Source: Listeria rocourtiae FSL F6-920 (GTDB lineage: Bacteria; Bacillota; Bacilli; Lactobacillales; Listeriaceae). Taken from it: 64,000 nucleotides of DNA. Shown in pieces: positions 30,647-40,042 of the stretch. Where the stretch lies: the NCBI RefSeq assembly GCF_000525975.1, contig NZ_AODK01000033.1, positions 36,560 to 100,559 on the forward strand, written 5' to 3'. Positions within the stretch are counted from its first letter, which is position 1, and each line of letters starts with the position of its first letter. Under the pieces are notes generated by a model. The model did not search any database, had not been told where the DNA came from, and saw nothing but the letters and a program-made list of their open reading frames with translations. Made by a program: the position numbers and the translations under genes.

Positions 30647-30717
30647 GCCATCGACCTACAACTTATTCCTCTATCTCTAGTATGATAGAAAAACAGTTGT
30701 AGGTCGATAGCTTTTTT
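30647..30717 (+). terminator. long inverted repeat with plus-strand T-run
   Basis: A 17-base inverted repeat (30647-30663 and 30695-30711, one mismatch; core TCGACCTACAACT) is followed on the plus strand by TTTTTT. It looks like an intrinsic terminator for a plus-strand transcript, though no plus-strand gene ends here. It may be the 3' end of a small RNA. Confidence 0.55.
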
Positions 30718-30731
30718 CATGATGATTGGTG

Positions 30732-30762
30732 TCAGCGGAAGCTGACTGGGAGTTTGTCCCAG
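30732..30762. other. paired small hairpins after MFS gene
   Basis: TCAGC-ggaa-GCTGA (30732-30745) abuts CTGGGA-gtttg-TCCCAG (30746-30762). They fall in the 3' untranslated region of the transporter; no T-run on the minus strand, so termination is not proven. Confidence 0.45.
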
Positions 30763-30774
30763 ACCTGATTCATA

Positions 30775-32250
30775 TCAATGTTCGATAACTTCTGCTTTAT
30801 TCACAATAGGTGCCAATGACTGCTTTTTCTTCTTAATAAATATAGCTAAAATTACCGCAATCACTGAAAGAATCGAGGACACCAAAAATGCTGTCTCAAT
30901 ACCGTGAATCAGCACATGATTCGCGATTTGTTCTTTTGTTTTCCCCGCAACATCTGAAGCAGTCAAATTTTGGCCAAAGTTTTTCGCGCTTTTTGACATC
31001 GTTGTGATAAGTAGCGCTGTTCCTAGCGAGCCCGCAATTTGCCGGACTGTATTAAACATCGCCGAGCCATGGGCTGCCATTGAAAGTGGTAAAGAGTTGA
31101 GTGCTGCAGTTTGCAACGGCATCATCACCATTGCCATTCCACTCGCCCGAATCGTTTGCACAACAACAATGTATGTCAATGACGTACTTTCATCCAAGTT
31201 CGTGAATAAAAATGTTGTTACAGCCATGATAACGAGTCCAATCAAAGATAAGTATTTCGCGCCAAAGCGGTCAAACATAATACCCGTAACTGGTGAAAGA
31301 GCTGCCGTCATAACTGCTCCTGGCAAGAGCACAAGCCCAGATTCTAGTGGTGTAAAATGCCGCACACTTTGCAAGAAAATCGGAAATAACAGCATACCAC
31401 CATATAATCCCATCATAACAAAGAAACTAATTGTTGTTGTTAAAGTAAACGTTCTATGTTTAAAAACATTGAAATTAAGCAAAGGGGCTTTTGCGCGTCC
31501 TTGATACCAAATAAATACTGCTAAAACAATAAATCCTAATACAACAAAGCCTAGCACCTTCGCGGATAGAAAATCATGATCTCCTGCGTTACTGAATCCC
31601 AATAACAAGCTACCAAACCCAATCGTCGACATAATAACGCCGAGAACATCCAATTTTGGAAAAGTACGCTTCCCAACATTTTTTAATAGGAAAAAGGCTA
31701 CAATCACATCAAGAATCGCGAAAGGAATAATAATATAAAAAAGATTGCGCCAATCATATTCTTGTACAATCCAACCTGATAATGTTGGTCCAATCGCTGG
31801 TGCAAAGTTCATTGCCAGTCCAATCAGCCCCATCGCTCGGCCACGTCGTTCCATCGGGAAAAGATTCAATACAACGACTGTTAAAAGTGGCATTACAATA
31901 CCAGCTCCAACTGCTTGCACCATTCGTCCAATAATAAGTACTGTATAACCCCCGGCAAAACCAGAAATCGTTGTACCGATGGCAAATGTAATCATCGCAA
32001 ATAAGTATAGTTGCCTCGTTGTAAACCGCTCAATCAAAAACGCTGTCATCGGAATCATGACACCATTGACCAGCATAAATCCTGTCGTTAGCCATTGGCC
32101 TTGACTCGCTGTAATATTGAAATCGGTCATGATACTTGGTAGCGCCACATTCATCAACGTTTGGTTCAATATCGTGACAAATGCTCCCATCAGCATCACA
32201 ATTAAGATACCGTTTGTTTTAATTCCCTCACTTGCTGCTTTCATATTCAT
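30775..32250 (-). CDS. DHA2 family MFS multidrug transporter (EmrB/QacA type)
   Basis: 491 residues with about 14 predicted membrane helices. Starts VMLMGAFVTILNQTLMNVAL, with motif A-like RFTTRQLY and motif C-like MNFAPAIGPTLSGWI, typical of EmrB/LmrB proton-drug antiporters. The start codon overlaps the marR stop (TAATG), making a regulator-pump operon. Expected to export amphipathic compounds; substrate unknown. Confidence 0.9.
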   Translation of the reverse strand: MNMKAASEGIKTNGILIVMLMGAFVTILNQTLMNVALPSIMTDFNITASQGQWLTTGFMLVNGVMIPMTAFLIERFTTRQLYLFAMITFAIGTTISGFAGGYTVLIIGRMVQAVGAGIVMPLLTVVVLNLFPMERRGRAMGLIGLAMNFAPAIGPTLSGWIVQEYDWRNLFYIIIPFAILDVIVAFFLLKNVGKRTFPKLDVLGVIMSTIGFGSLLLGFSNAGDHDFLSAKVLGFVVLGFIVLAVFIWYQGRAKAPLLNFNVFKHRTFTLTTTISFFVMMGLYGGMLLFPIFLQSVRHFTPLESGLVLLPGAVMTAALSPVTGIMFDRFGAKYLSLIGLVIMAVTTFLFTNLDESTSLTYIVVVQTIRASGMAMVMMPLQTAALNSLPLSMAAHGSAMFNTVRQIAGSLGTALLITTMSKSAKNFGQNLTASDVAGKTKEQIANHVLIHGIETAFLVSSILSVIAVILAIFIKKKKQSLAPIVNKAEVIEH

Positions 32251-32691
32251 TATTCTGTTTCTCCTTTTCGTTCTAGTAACGCAATCATTTTTTCGTGTGT
32301 CGTCAGCATTGCTCTTAGTTCCTCTGAATCAATTTCCAAAACCGCCTCTAGTCGGTCAAAAAAGACATCGTACGTATCATCTACTTTGGCAAGCCCTTCT
32401 GAGGTTAACTGTAAATTAAGCGCCCGACGATTTCCTTCATCACGCCCTCGTGTTAAAAAATTGGCCTTGACTAACCGGTCTACAATACCGCTCATGGTGC
32501 TTTTATTAACTTGCAGGCGCTCAGCCAATTCCCCAAGCGTTAAATGCGGCTCCCTTTTCAGCGTCCCTAGCGCAAACAATTGTACCGTTGTAATATCACG
32601 TTTTGTCGCCTCTTCTTGCAAATAATGATGAATTTTTTCGCTGCATTGTTCGAAATGAAAGAACGACTTCACGTATTAACTTTTCATCCAA
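32250..32691 (-). CDS. MarR family regulator, one frameshift
   Basis: The TTG at 32691 sits seven bases after GGGAGGA and begins MDEKLIREVVLSFRTMQRK. The six-base run 32633-32638 breaks the frame; with five it continues IHHYLQEEATKRDITTVQL. The 146-residue protein has the winged helix (HLTLGELAERLQVNKSTMSG and GRDEGNRRALNLQLT). It very likely represses itself and the MFS pump through the twin palindromes upstream. Confidence 0.88.
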
Positions 32692-32711
32692 ATTATGTTC
32701 CTCCCTAAATG

Positions 32712-32738
32712 TTCATAAACGAAATATTCGTATACGAA
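32712..32738. promoter_or_regulatory. twin palindromic MarR operators
   Basis: TTCGTATACGAA (32727-32738), a perfect 12-base palindrome, and TTCATAAACGAA (32712-32723), separated by three bases, directly upstream of marR. A pair of dyads like this is the usual target of an autorepressing MarR dimer. Confidence 0.7.
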
Positions 32739-32849
32739 CTATCAACAAAGCTTATTATACGCCGATTTATGCTGAAGTCAAGCCTCTTTTTTCTTGAAAG
32801 CGAACACAATAAGCGTATAGTTGATATTTATTTTTTTATATGTAATTTT

Positions 32850-33199
32850 TTATATACATTTCGTCCCTTGATGAAACACGAGTTTCCACTTATCATCCTT
32901 ATATCTCCAGATAGAACTTCGAAGGGAGTATTGATTCTCGGGTACGTTGAAGATACGATACGTTGCCAAAACAACATCTTCTGATAACTCCTGAATATTA
33001 AAGTCACTCAGCTCCATCTGTACCTCCCAATACCGTTCTCACTAATTGGTTCTTCTCTATACAGAATACGCCCAGAGCTACCAATTTCAAAAAATTCTTC
33101 CGCTAAAATTTCACGTAATGCTTGCCGTGATAGCCGAACCTTTGGCGTCAATAGTTGCTCCTCCAAATTTTGCAATTGCGTTTTTAACTTTTCATCCAT
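32850..33199 (-). CDS. DUF4440/SnoaL-like protein, one frameshift
   Basis: Begins MDEKLKTQLQNLEEQLL, then LSRQALREILAEEFFEIGSS. The frame is lost near 33026-33028, where one G appears to be missing (GGG read for GGGG). Restored, it continues EVQMELSDFNIQELSEDVVL and WKLVFHQGTKCI, 116 residues, the NTF2-like DUF4440 ending. Function unknown. The start codon and ribosome site lie inside a hairpin (see 33197-33258). An in-frame start at 33238 is the alternative. Confidence 0.8.
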
Positions 33200-33258
33200 T
33201 CGGTTTCTTTCCCCTTCTAAGAAACCGAATGAATTCATATCGTCATGAATCCATTCGG
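33197..33258 (-). promoter_or_regulatory. candidate translational switch upstream of DUF4440 gene
   Basis: Minus strand: hairpin 1 pairs 33245-33258 with 33225-33238 (14 bases, one mismatch). Hairpin 2 pairs CATTCGGTTTCTT with AAGAAACCGAATG (perfect 13), placing the AAGGGGA ribosome site in its loop and the ATG in its stem. Both need the same CATTCGG segment, so they exclude each other. A strong AAGGAGG just upstream could drive short leader peptides. Confidence 0.55.
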
Positions 33259-33270
33259 CCTCCTTATTAT

Positions 33271-34134
33271 TTAATTTACTGCTAATTCACCACACTGTTT
33301 CAAAATTTCTTTAGTGAATGCATCATGCAATATCTTCGTCACAGGGCCACGCTTACCATCACCAACAAGTTTACCATCAATTTCGATAATCGGTGTTACT
33401 TCAATCGTTGTACTGGATATAAACACTTCATCTGCTGCAGCCAAATCCGTCAGAGTAAAGCCAGATTCAACAACTGGAATTCCATTTTCACGAGCTACTC
33501 GCAAAATAACTTGGCGTGTAATACCTTCTAAAATAAGGTTGTTAGAAGCATGCGTAATCAGTTTACCATCTTTAACAATATAGGCATTTGCTGCTGAACC
33601 TTCTGTCACGCTCTCCCCACGATGCAGGATAGCTTCAAATGCACCAGCTTGATGCGCTTTATTTTTAGCAATTGAATTCCCTAATAGGTTAAGGCTCTTA
33701 ATATCGCATCGCAACCAGCGAACGTCCTCTTCCAGAATAGCTTTACGTCCATTCTCAAACAATGTCTTATCACGTGGCACTTCACTCGCTGATGCAGTAA
33801 GTACAGCTTCTGGCGGCGTGCTTGGAATAACGTGATTACGAGGCGACTGCTCTCCACGCGTGATCTGCAGATACACATTACCAGTCCCAATATTATTCGC
33901 CTTCATCAAACCATCTACGAGCTTGCGCAATTCTGGCTTGCTGTATGGGATATCAAGATCGATTTTAGCCGCGCTGGCATACAAACGCTCAATATGCTCA
34001 TCATATGTAAAAAACTGCCCGTTGTACATACGAATAACCTCGTAAACTCCATCTCCGAACTGGTAGCCTCTATCTTCAACATCAACTTTTGCTTCGTCAC
34101 GTTCTATTAATTGGTCTTTCACTAATACTTTCAT
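33271..34134 (-). CDS. dat: D-amino acid aminotransferase
   Basis: PLP enzyme supplying D-Glu/D-Ala for peptidoglycan. 287 residues, fold-type IV: RGYQFGDGVYEVIRMYNG near residue 23, PLP lysine in DIKSLNLLGNSIAKNKA near 145, and EGSAANAYIV. RBS AAAGGAG before the ATG. Upstream pepV ends in its own terminator. Confidence 0.94.
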   Translation of the reverse strand: MKVLVKDQLIERDEAKVDVEDRGYQFGDGVYEVIRMYNGQFFTYDEHIERLYASAAKIDLDIPYSKPELRKLVDGLMKANNIGTGNVYLQITRGEQSPRNHVIPSTPPEAVLTASASEVPRDKTLFENGRKAILEEDVRWLRCDIKSLNLLGNSIAKNKAHQAGAFEAILHRGESVTEGSAANAYIVKDGKLITHASNNLILEGITRQVILRVARENGIPVVESGFTLTDLAAADEVFISSTTIEVTPIIEIDGKLVGDGKRGPVTKILHDAFTKEILKQCGELAVN

Positions 34135-34172
34135 CAATCAGCACTCCTTTGCGAATGTTTTTGCAACTATCT

Positions 34173-34253
34173 AAAAATTCCAATCAAGACTAGAGCAGAA
34201 GGCAAAATCAGCGTTTTGGTCCTCTGCTTCATCAGTCTGAATCTTAATTTTTT
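34173..34253 (-). terminator. pepV terminator
   Basis: Minus strand AAATTAAGATTCAGACT ... AGTCTTGATTGGAATTT plus an inner GAAGCAGAG/CTTCTGCTC arm, then Ts: an unusually long two-part stem. Confidence 0.75.
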
Positions 34254-34266
34254 TCAATTATATACT

Positions 34267-35679
34267 TTACTTTGCCAGTTTGTAAAGGGCTTCGGCGTAA
34301 ATCGCAATTGTTTTAATTAAATCATCGAAATACGCGAACTCATCTTTTTGATGCATCGTATCTTCACGACCTGGGAACAGCGCTCCAAAAGCAACACCTG
34401 TTTCCATGTGACGTGCATATGTTCCACCACCGATAGCTAGTAATGTTGCTTCTTCGCCAGTCTGGTTTGTGTATACTTCTTGTAATGTTTGAATTAATGG
34501 GTGGTCTTTTGGCACGAATAATGGTTTAGAATCCTCATAATGCGTATATTGACCGTTATACTCATTAACAACGGTTTCCATTTTCAGCTTCAATTGTTCC
34601 ATATTCGCTGTTACTGGATAGCGGAAGTTCAGGCCATAGCGCCCGCCTTCTTCAACGCTGTAACGGAGAACACCGACATTCATTGTCAACTCGCCACTCT
34701 CGTCATCTTCATAGCGAATGCCAAGCTTCATCGCACGGGAATCACCATACAAGTAATCTTTACCAAAGGTAACGAAATCGCTTGCCGCACCTGTTTGCGT
34801 AAACTTACCAAGGAATGCCACTAAATGAAGTCCCGCATTAATACCGTTATTCGGCTCCATTGCGTGCGCCGCTTTACCAACTAAAGAAATCGTCACCTTG
34901 TTTCCTGACTCTACTAATTCACCAGCTAATTTTGTTTCTTTTTGATAAGCTTCGAATTTTTTAGAAACAACATCAAAATCCTTCACGTTTTCTAAAACAG
35001 CTTTCGCATGGTCCGGAACCATATTGTAACGAGCGCCTGACTCAAAACTAATGAGACGGAAATCGGCGTCTCCATCTTTCTCACCATCTTTAAAAGAAAT
35101 ATCAAGCTCTGAAATTCCTTTTTCAGCGTGAATAATCGGGAATTCTGCATCGGGAACAAAGCCCATTGTTGGTTGCTCTTCCGTTTCAAAATAGCGCTCC
35201 ACGCAAGACATGCCACTCTCTTCATCCGATCCGTAAATCATTCGAACTCGGCGAGACAGTGGTAAATCCAGTTCTTTAATGATTTTCATCGCGTAATAAG
35301 CAGCCATCGCTGGGCCTTTGTCATCCGCTGAGCCTCGTGCGAATACTTTACCATCTTTCAAAATCGGGTCAAACGGATCATGTGACCAATCGTCACCAAC
35401 TGGTACCACATCCACGTGTCCTAGCGCCGCCACAAGTTCTTCACCTTGACCAAACTCTGCATGACCAGCAACATTACCAACTTCTTTCGTTGTGAAACCG
35501 TCTTTTGCAGCCAACTCCAAAGCAAAATCCAATGCTTTTTTCACATCTGGGCCGAACGGTGCCTCCTGCGTTGCTTTGGAATCATCGCGCACACTTGGAA
35601 TGCTCAAAATCGCAAATAAGTCACGTTTGAAATCATCGCGACGCTTCTCTACTTCCTCTTGCCAATTGATCGTACTCAT
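34267..35679 (-). CDS. pepV: dipeptidase PepV
   Basis: M20-family zinc dipeptidase, 470 residues. Metal-site segments ALGHVDVVPVGDDW (near 85), ARGSADDKGPAMAAYYAMK (near 115) and YGSDEESGMSC are all intact, with the lid domain AAHAMEPNNGINAGLHLV. Acts in cytoplasmic peptide use. Lies upstream of dat, as in other Listeria. Confidence 0.94.
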   Translation of the reverse strand: MSTINWQEEVEKRRDDFKRDLFAILSIPSVRDDSKATQEAPFGPDVKKALDFALELAAKDGFTTKEVGNVAGHAEFGQGEELVAALGHVDVVPVGDDWSHDPFDPILKDGKVFARGSADDKGPAMAAYYAMKIIKELDLPLSRRVRMIYGSDEESGMSCVERYFETEEQPTMGFVPDAEFPIIHAEKGISELDISFKDGEKDGDADFRLISFESGARYNMVPDHAKAVLENVKDFDVVSKKFEAYQKETKLAGELVESGNKVTISLVGKAAHAMEPNNGINAGLHLVAFLGKFTQTGAASDFVTFGKDYLYGDSRAMKLGIRYEDDESGELTMNVGVLRYSVEEGGRYGLNFRYPVTANMEQLKLKMETVVNEYNGQYTHYEDSKPLFVPKDHPLIQTLQEVYTNQTGEEATLLAIGGGTYARHMETGVAFGALFPGREDTMHQKDEFAYFDDLIKTIAIYAEALYKLAK

Positions 35680-35760
35680 ATTATAACAATCCCTTCAACA
35701 GTTAATTTACTCTTCCATTGTATACTCTTTTACGCTCGCATGAAAGCATTTTGAGGCAAA

Positions 35761-36168
35761 TCACGACATAAATCCTTGAATCGCTTCAAAATCCCAACGC
35801 ACCATTCGCGATGCAAACACAACATCCATTCGTTCTAAGCTACTCTCCTCTAGCGGAAACCAGTCATACGCTTGATGTTCACTCGACAGTCGTACTTCGC
35901 CCTCTGGTTTTTCACACAAATAAATAACACCTGTAATTTGATACTCTGGTTGGAAAAATTCCCACGTATCATAGAGAATAAACGGCTGTACTTGTAAACC
36001 TGTTTCCTCTTGTACTTCCCGAAATAGTGCTTCTCCTTTTGTCTCTCCGAAGTTCATCCGTCCCCCTGGAAGTTCCCAGACATCCTCTTTGACACCCGCT
36101 TTCTTCAAAACTAAAAATTGGCCATTATGTATAATCACTGCTTTTACTGCTGGAAAAATTGGTTTCAT
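35761..36168 (-). CDS. NUDIX hydrolase
   Basis: 135 residues with the Nudix box shape GGRMNFGETKGEALFREV-QEETGL (G-x5-E-x7-R-E-U-x-E-E-x-G-U) near residues 35-57. Substrate not predictable. Divergent from nnrD, about 110 bases away. Confidence 0.88.
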   Translation of the reverse strand: MKPIFPAVKAVIIHNGQFLVLKKAGVKEDVWELPGGRMNFGETKGEALFREVQEETGLQVQPFILYDTWEFFQPEYQITGVIYLCEKPEGEVRLSSEHQAYDWFPLEESSLERMDVVFASRMVRWDFEAIQGFMS

Positions 36169-36281
36169 TTCACTTTCACTCCTTTTCTGGATAGGTTATA
36201 CTATATTGGACAATTTGGCAAGTAGGTTTATAATAAGTACTAAAGATTACGTACCGAAAATAGGAGAAAGGAAGTTAGGAA

Positions 36282-37125
36282 ATGAAAAAAAATCACGCCG
36301 AAGCTAATCTGTGCTTGGATTAAACAACGGGAAGATGAGTCGAATAAAGGTGATTATGGTCGTGCTCTATTAATCGGTGGAAATGAACGACTCGGTGGCG
36401 CGATTATTATGGCAGCACAAGGAACAATTTATAGTGGCGCTGGCCTTGTAACAGTGGCAACGCATCCCGTAAACCGTTCGGCACTTCATGCAAGACTTCC
36501 TGAGGCCATGTGTCTTGATTTCAATGACACAGAGTACTTGTTAGAAGTACTGCCACAATTTGATACAATTTTAATAGGACCTGGACTTGGTTTAGGTGAT
36601 ACCGCGCAGCGACTTCTATCACTTGTTTGTGAACATGCCCATGTGGGTCAACGGATTGTAATGGATGGTGATGCAATCACTTTATACGCCTCACAAAATT
36701 TCAAAAAACCGGAGACGACACTTATTTTCACGCCACATCGTAAAGAGTGGGAAAGATTAACGCATATGGATACCGAAGATTTGGATGATATGAAAAACCA
36801 AGATTTCGCGACTAACTTGGATGCGATTGTTGTTTTGAAAGATCATCGTACACGTGTTTATATCGAGGATGATATTTGGCAGAATATATACGGAACGCCT
36901 GCAATGGCAACTGGTGGCATGGGCGATACGCTTGCCGGTATGGTTGCGGGATTACTCGGCCAATTAGAAAAGTCAAAACACGCCGTCCTCACAGCTGTAT
37001 TTTTGCATAGTTATATCGGAGAAACACTTGCGAAAAAGAAGTATGTTGTCTTACCAACCGAAGTCGCCGAACAGATTCCCTATTATTTGAAGAAATTTAG
37101 CGAAACAGATGATAACCCCTATTAA
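36282..37125 (+). CDS. nnrD: ADP-dependent NAD(P)H-hydrate dehydratase, one frameshift
   Basis: Repairs hydrated NAD(P)H. The ATG at 36282 with AGGAAGTTAGGA ahead starts MKKITPKLICAWIKQREDE once one base is removed from the eight-A run 36285-36292; as read, the frame stops after 13 codons. Corrected length 280. The ribokinase-like signatures LLIGGNERLGGAIIMAAQG, TPHRKEWERLT and GGMGDTLAGMVAGLL are present. Stand-alone dehydratase without a fused epimerase domain. Confidence 0.9.
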
Positions 37126-37136
37126 TAAAATCAAGT

Positions 37137-37180
37137 AAAGCCTACAAACTTATCCAATGTGGACGGTTTGCAGGCTTTTT
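37137..37180 (+). terminator. nnrD terminator
   Basis: AAAGCCTACAAAC ... GTTTGCAGGCTTTTT on the plus strand. Confidence 0.85.
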
Positions 37181-37220
37181 GGCTATTTTGAAGCTTATTA
37201 GATGTAGAATTTTCTTACTC

Positions 37221-37258
37221 AAAAAGCCTGCAGAGTCTATTCATAATCTGCAAGCTTC
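37221..37258 (-). terminator. terminator after 37263 gene
   Basis: Minus strand AAGCTTGCAGA ... TCTGCAGGCTTTTT, facing the nnrD terminator. Confidence 0.8.
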
Positions 37259-37262
37259 GATT

Positions 37263-37463
37263 TTATTCTTTTGTTCTTGGTAGTTTTAGTCCAATTGTCA
37301 TTCCAAATAATAAGGCGCCTAAAATGATAAATGGCATTGCAAACCAAGTTGTATAGTTCAGATAAATCGCCGCGAGCCCTGTAAGGACGCAGATAACACC
37401 GAATAGTAAACAGACGCGAGCTCTCCTTGCTTCTGTTGACCTTTTTCTTGTTCGTTTTTCCAT
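37263..37463 (-). CDS. small two-helix membrane protein
   Basis: 66 residues. A very basic N-terminus (MEKRTRKRSTEARRARV) is followed by two hydrophobic helices (about 17-34 and 40-58) and a short charged tail. It begins 17 bases after the murJ-like flippase stop behind GGGAGG, so it is probably co-transcribed. Function unknown. Confidence 0.75.
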   Translation of the reverse strand: MEKRTRKRSTEARRARVCLLFGVICVLTGLAAIYLNYTTWFAMPFIILGALLFGMTIGLKLPRTKE

Positions 37464-37480
37464 GCTGTTGTGCCTCCCTT

Positions 37481-39103
37481 TTATGCTTTTATTCGTAGTT
37501 TCCGGCGAATTGTTGCGGCTCTTGGACCAAATACTTTATCAAATAGTCGTAATCTTAAGCTGAGATAACCATAAACCAATGCACCCACTCCACCGCAAAG
37601 GATGAGTAAAAGCATTGAACTAAATTTTGACTCTGGGTTAATAAACAACGTGAAACCTTGGTATGCAAGCAATACAGCAATCGCCATTACTAAGTTAAGA
37701 ATCAACATCAAAACCGTTCTTCTTAAGATAACGCTGAAATTATAGTTCGCATATTTCCTGATAATAATCATCGCAAAAATCACGGAAACAGTATAGCCAA
37801 GACCAGTTGCAGCAACAGAACCACGCGCACCCATCCACATCATTAGCGGCATTTGAAAAATTGATTTCGTCAACAAACCGATGAGTAAACTCAAAATAGT
37901 GAATCGTTGTTCGTCAATCCCTTGTAAAATTGCGGCTGTTACGCTGAATAGAGACAATAGAATCGCTACTGGCGCATAGAATGCCAAGATTTGAATTCCC
38001 GCCGGATCATGCTCATAAAACACCGTGTAGAGCGGTTCTGCAAGTAAAGCCATCCCGATACAAGCTGGTAATGTGATGAACAATAATACTTGAAAAACAT
38101 CATTTAATTGCTTTTTCACATTTTCTTGTTCGCCGCGCGCATAGGCAGCTGTCACAAGTGGTACAATCGTCATCGAAAACGCAGTCGCCAAGCTGACAGG
38201 AATGATGACTAGTTTTTGCGCACTAAAGTTAACGATACCTAGTAAATTCTCAGCTTCGTGCCCGCTATAGCCAATCCATGTTAAAATACGACCAAAAGTG
38301 AACTGATCAATTTGTTGATATAGCGAACTTGCAATACCGACAACAACGAACGGAATAGCAGTAATGAAGATATCTTTATACATCGATGGTAATGAAACCT
38401 TAACTTCGCCTTTACTAGTCCGTTGCAATGCATCGAGTCCTTTTTTTCGCTTGAAAAAGTACCAGAGCAGGCAAACAATGCTCGCCAAAGCACCGATAAA
38501 TGCGGCAAATGTCGCAATACTAATTGCACTAACAACTGTACCTTGCAAGATATATAGAACCGTTGCAGAACCAACAAGTAAAAAGGCAATACGAACAATT
38601 TGCTCAATGACTTGAGAAACCGCAGAAGGTCCCATTGATTGATAACCTTGAAAAAAGCCACGAATCAGACTCATAACAGGAATAACGATAAGCGCGAAGC
38701 TGACCGCACGAATAACGCCCGTCACATCCTCCACTGTATAGCCGCTACCCTCAATCGATTGTAGCCCTGCAAGTACAGGTGCCAAAGCATACATCGCGAT
38801 AAAGCTAACAACACCTGTTGCAAGCATTAAATAAACGCCCGTTCGAAATAAACGCCGCCCAATTTCATACTCACCGATTGCATTATATTTCGCGACATAT
38901 TTTGCTACCGCAAGCGGAACACCCGCCGTTGCAATTCCTAGAAAAATTTGATATGGGACATACCCAAAATTATACAAAGTCATTGGTCCAGCGCCACCCA
39001 TAATCCAATAAAACGGAATGACATAAAACAGACCTAAGAATTTAGAAATAAACGTTCCTAACGTTAAAATGAAAGTTCCTCGAAGTAGTTTTGATGAAGA
39101 CAT
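37481..39103 (-). CDS. murJ: lipid II flippase MurJ family (YtgP type)
   Basis: 540 residues and about 14 membrane helices of the MOP/MVF superfamily. Starts SKLLRGTFILTLGTFISKFL and contains the GIATAGVPLAVAKYVAKYN segment typical of YtgP. In Bacillus this family carries lipid II across the membrane. The middle has an Arg/Lys-rich cytoplasmic loop (KRKKGLDALQRTSKGEVK). Upstream of it is a 180-base gap before the trp terminator. Confidence 0.88.
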   Translation of the reverse strand: MSSSKLLRGTFILTLGTFISKFLGLFYVIPFYWIMGGAGPMTLYNFGYVPYQIFLGIATAGVPLAVAKYVAKYNAIGEYEIGRRLFRTGVYLMLATGVVSFIAMYALAPVLAGLQSIEGSGYTVEDVTGVIRAVSFALIVIPVMSLIRGFFQGYQSMGPSAVSQVIEQIVRIAFLLVGSATVLYILQGTVVSAISIATFAAFIGALASIVCLLWYFFKRKKGLDALQRTSKGEVKVSLPSMYKDIFITAIPFVVVGIASSLYQQIDQFTFGRILTWIGYSGHEAENLLGIVNFSAQKLVIIPVSLATAFSMTIVPLVTAAYARGEQENVKKQLNDVFQVLLFITLPACIGMALLAEPLYTVFYEHDPAGIQILAFYAPVAILLSLFSVTAAILQGIDEQRFTILSLLIGLLTKSIFQMPLMMWMGARGSVAATGLGYTVSVIFAMIIIRKYANYNFSVILRRTVLMLILNLVMAIAVLLAYQGFTLFINPESKFSSMLLLILCGGVGALVYGYLSLRLRLFDKVFGPRAATIRRKLRIKA

Positions 39104-39249
39104 AGACCTCGTCCTTTATTGTAAAGTGCTCTTTTCTTGAGCCGATGAATAACACTCGCTTTTTCATGAAATGCTGATTTGTTTAAAACTCAACTAAATT
39201 TTAGTTTACTCCTTCTTGCACAACCTTGCAATGATTAGTTGAAAATAAA

Positions 39250-39281
39250 TAAAAAAAAACGGAAAAATATCCGCTTTTTTC
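39250..39281 (-). terminator. trp operon terminator
   Basis: Minus strand AAAAAAGCGGA-tattt-TTCCGTTTTTTTTT, right after the trpA stop. Confidence 0.88.
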
Positions 39282-39286
39282 TACTA

Positions 39287-40042
39287 CTATCTAGTTTTGC
39301 TTGCTTCATTAATAAATTTACTAAGTTCTGCATGTTTCCCCTCATGCAGTAGTTGCACAACCTTGCTACCTACAATCACGCCATCACAAACAGCTGAAAA
39401 TCTTGCGACATGCTCCAAATTCGAAATTCCAAAGCCGGCCAAAACTGGTACTGAACTAATTGTTTTTAAGTATATCAAATTTTCATCAATCTTATCGCCA
39501 AACACCGCGCGCTCGCCAGTCGTTCCGTTTACTGTCACGGCATAAATGAAGCCTTGTGCTTGCTTCGCAATCATTTTCATCCGTTCTTTAGGGCTCGTCA
39601 GCGAAATTAATGGAATCAGGGCTATATCTGTATTTTCCAAATGTGGCAGGATAAAATCACGGTGCTCATACGGTAAATCAGGAATAATCAATCCTTTGAT
39701 TGGTGTTTTTTTTGCAAGTTCAATGAATTTTTCTACACCAAGGTGATAAATTGGATTAAAATAACTCATCACGACTAGCGGAATCTCGATTTTACTCATT
39801 GTCAGAACATCTAGAATCTGCTCAAGGCTTATATTATCCGCCAAAGCACGTGCACCAGCTTTTTGAATCACTGGGCCGTCCGCTACTGGATCAGAGAAGG
39901 GTATGCCGAGCTCGATTGCTGTTGCTCCTGCATCACTTAGAAGTTGCATTTGTTTTTCTAACTGGTCAAGTCCACCATCACCCGCCATCATATATGGAAC
40001 TACGGCTAAATTAGCTTGTTCAATCGCGTTTTGTAATTTCAT
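39287..40042 (-). CDS. trpA: tryptophan synthase alpha subunit
   Basis: Cleaves indole-3-glycerol phosphate. 251 residues, TIM barrel with [19 protein letters not shown] (catalytic Glu/Asp), [12 protein letters not shown] and VGSKVVQLL. The start overlaps the trpB stop by four bases. Last gene of the operon. Confidence 0.96.
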   Translation of the reverse strand: MKLQNAIEQANLAVVPYMMAGDGGLDQLEKQMQLLSDAGATAIELGIPFSDPVADGPVIQKAGARALADNISLEQILDVLTMSKIEIPLVVMSYFNPIYHLGVEKFIELAKKTPIKGLIIPDLPYEHRDFILPHLENTDIALIPLISLTSPKERMKMIAKQAQGFIYAVTVNGTTGERAVFGDKIDENLIYLKTISSVPVLAGFGISNLEHVARFSAVCDGVIVGSKVVQLLHEGKHAELSKFINEASKTR

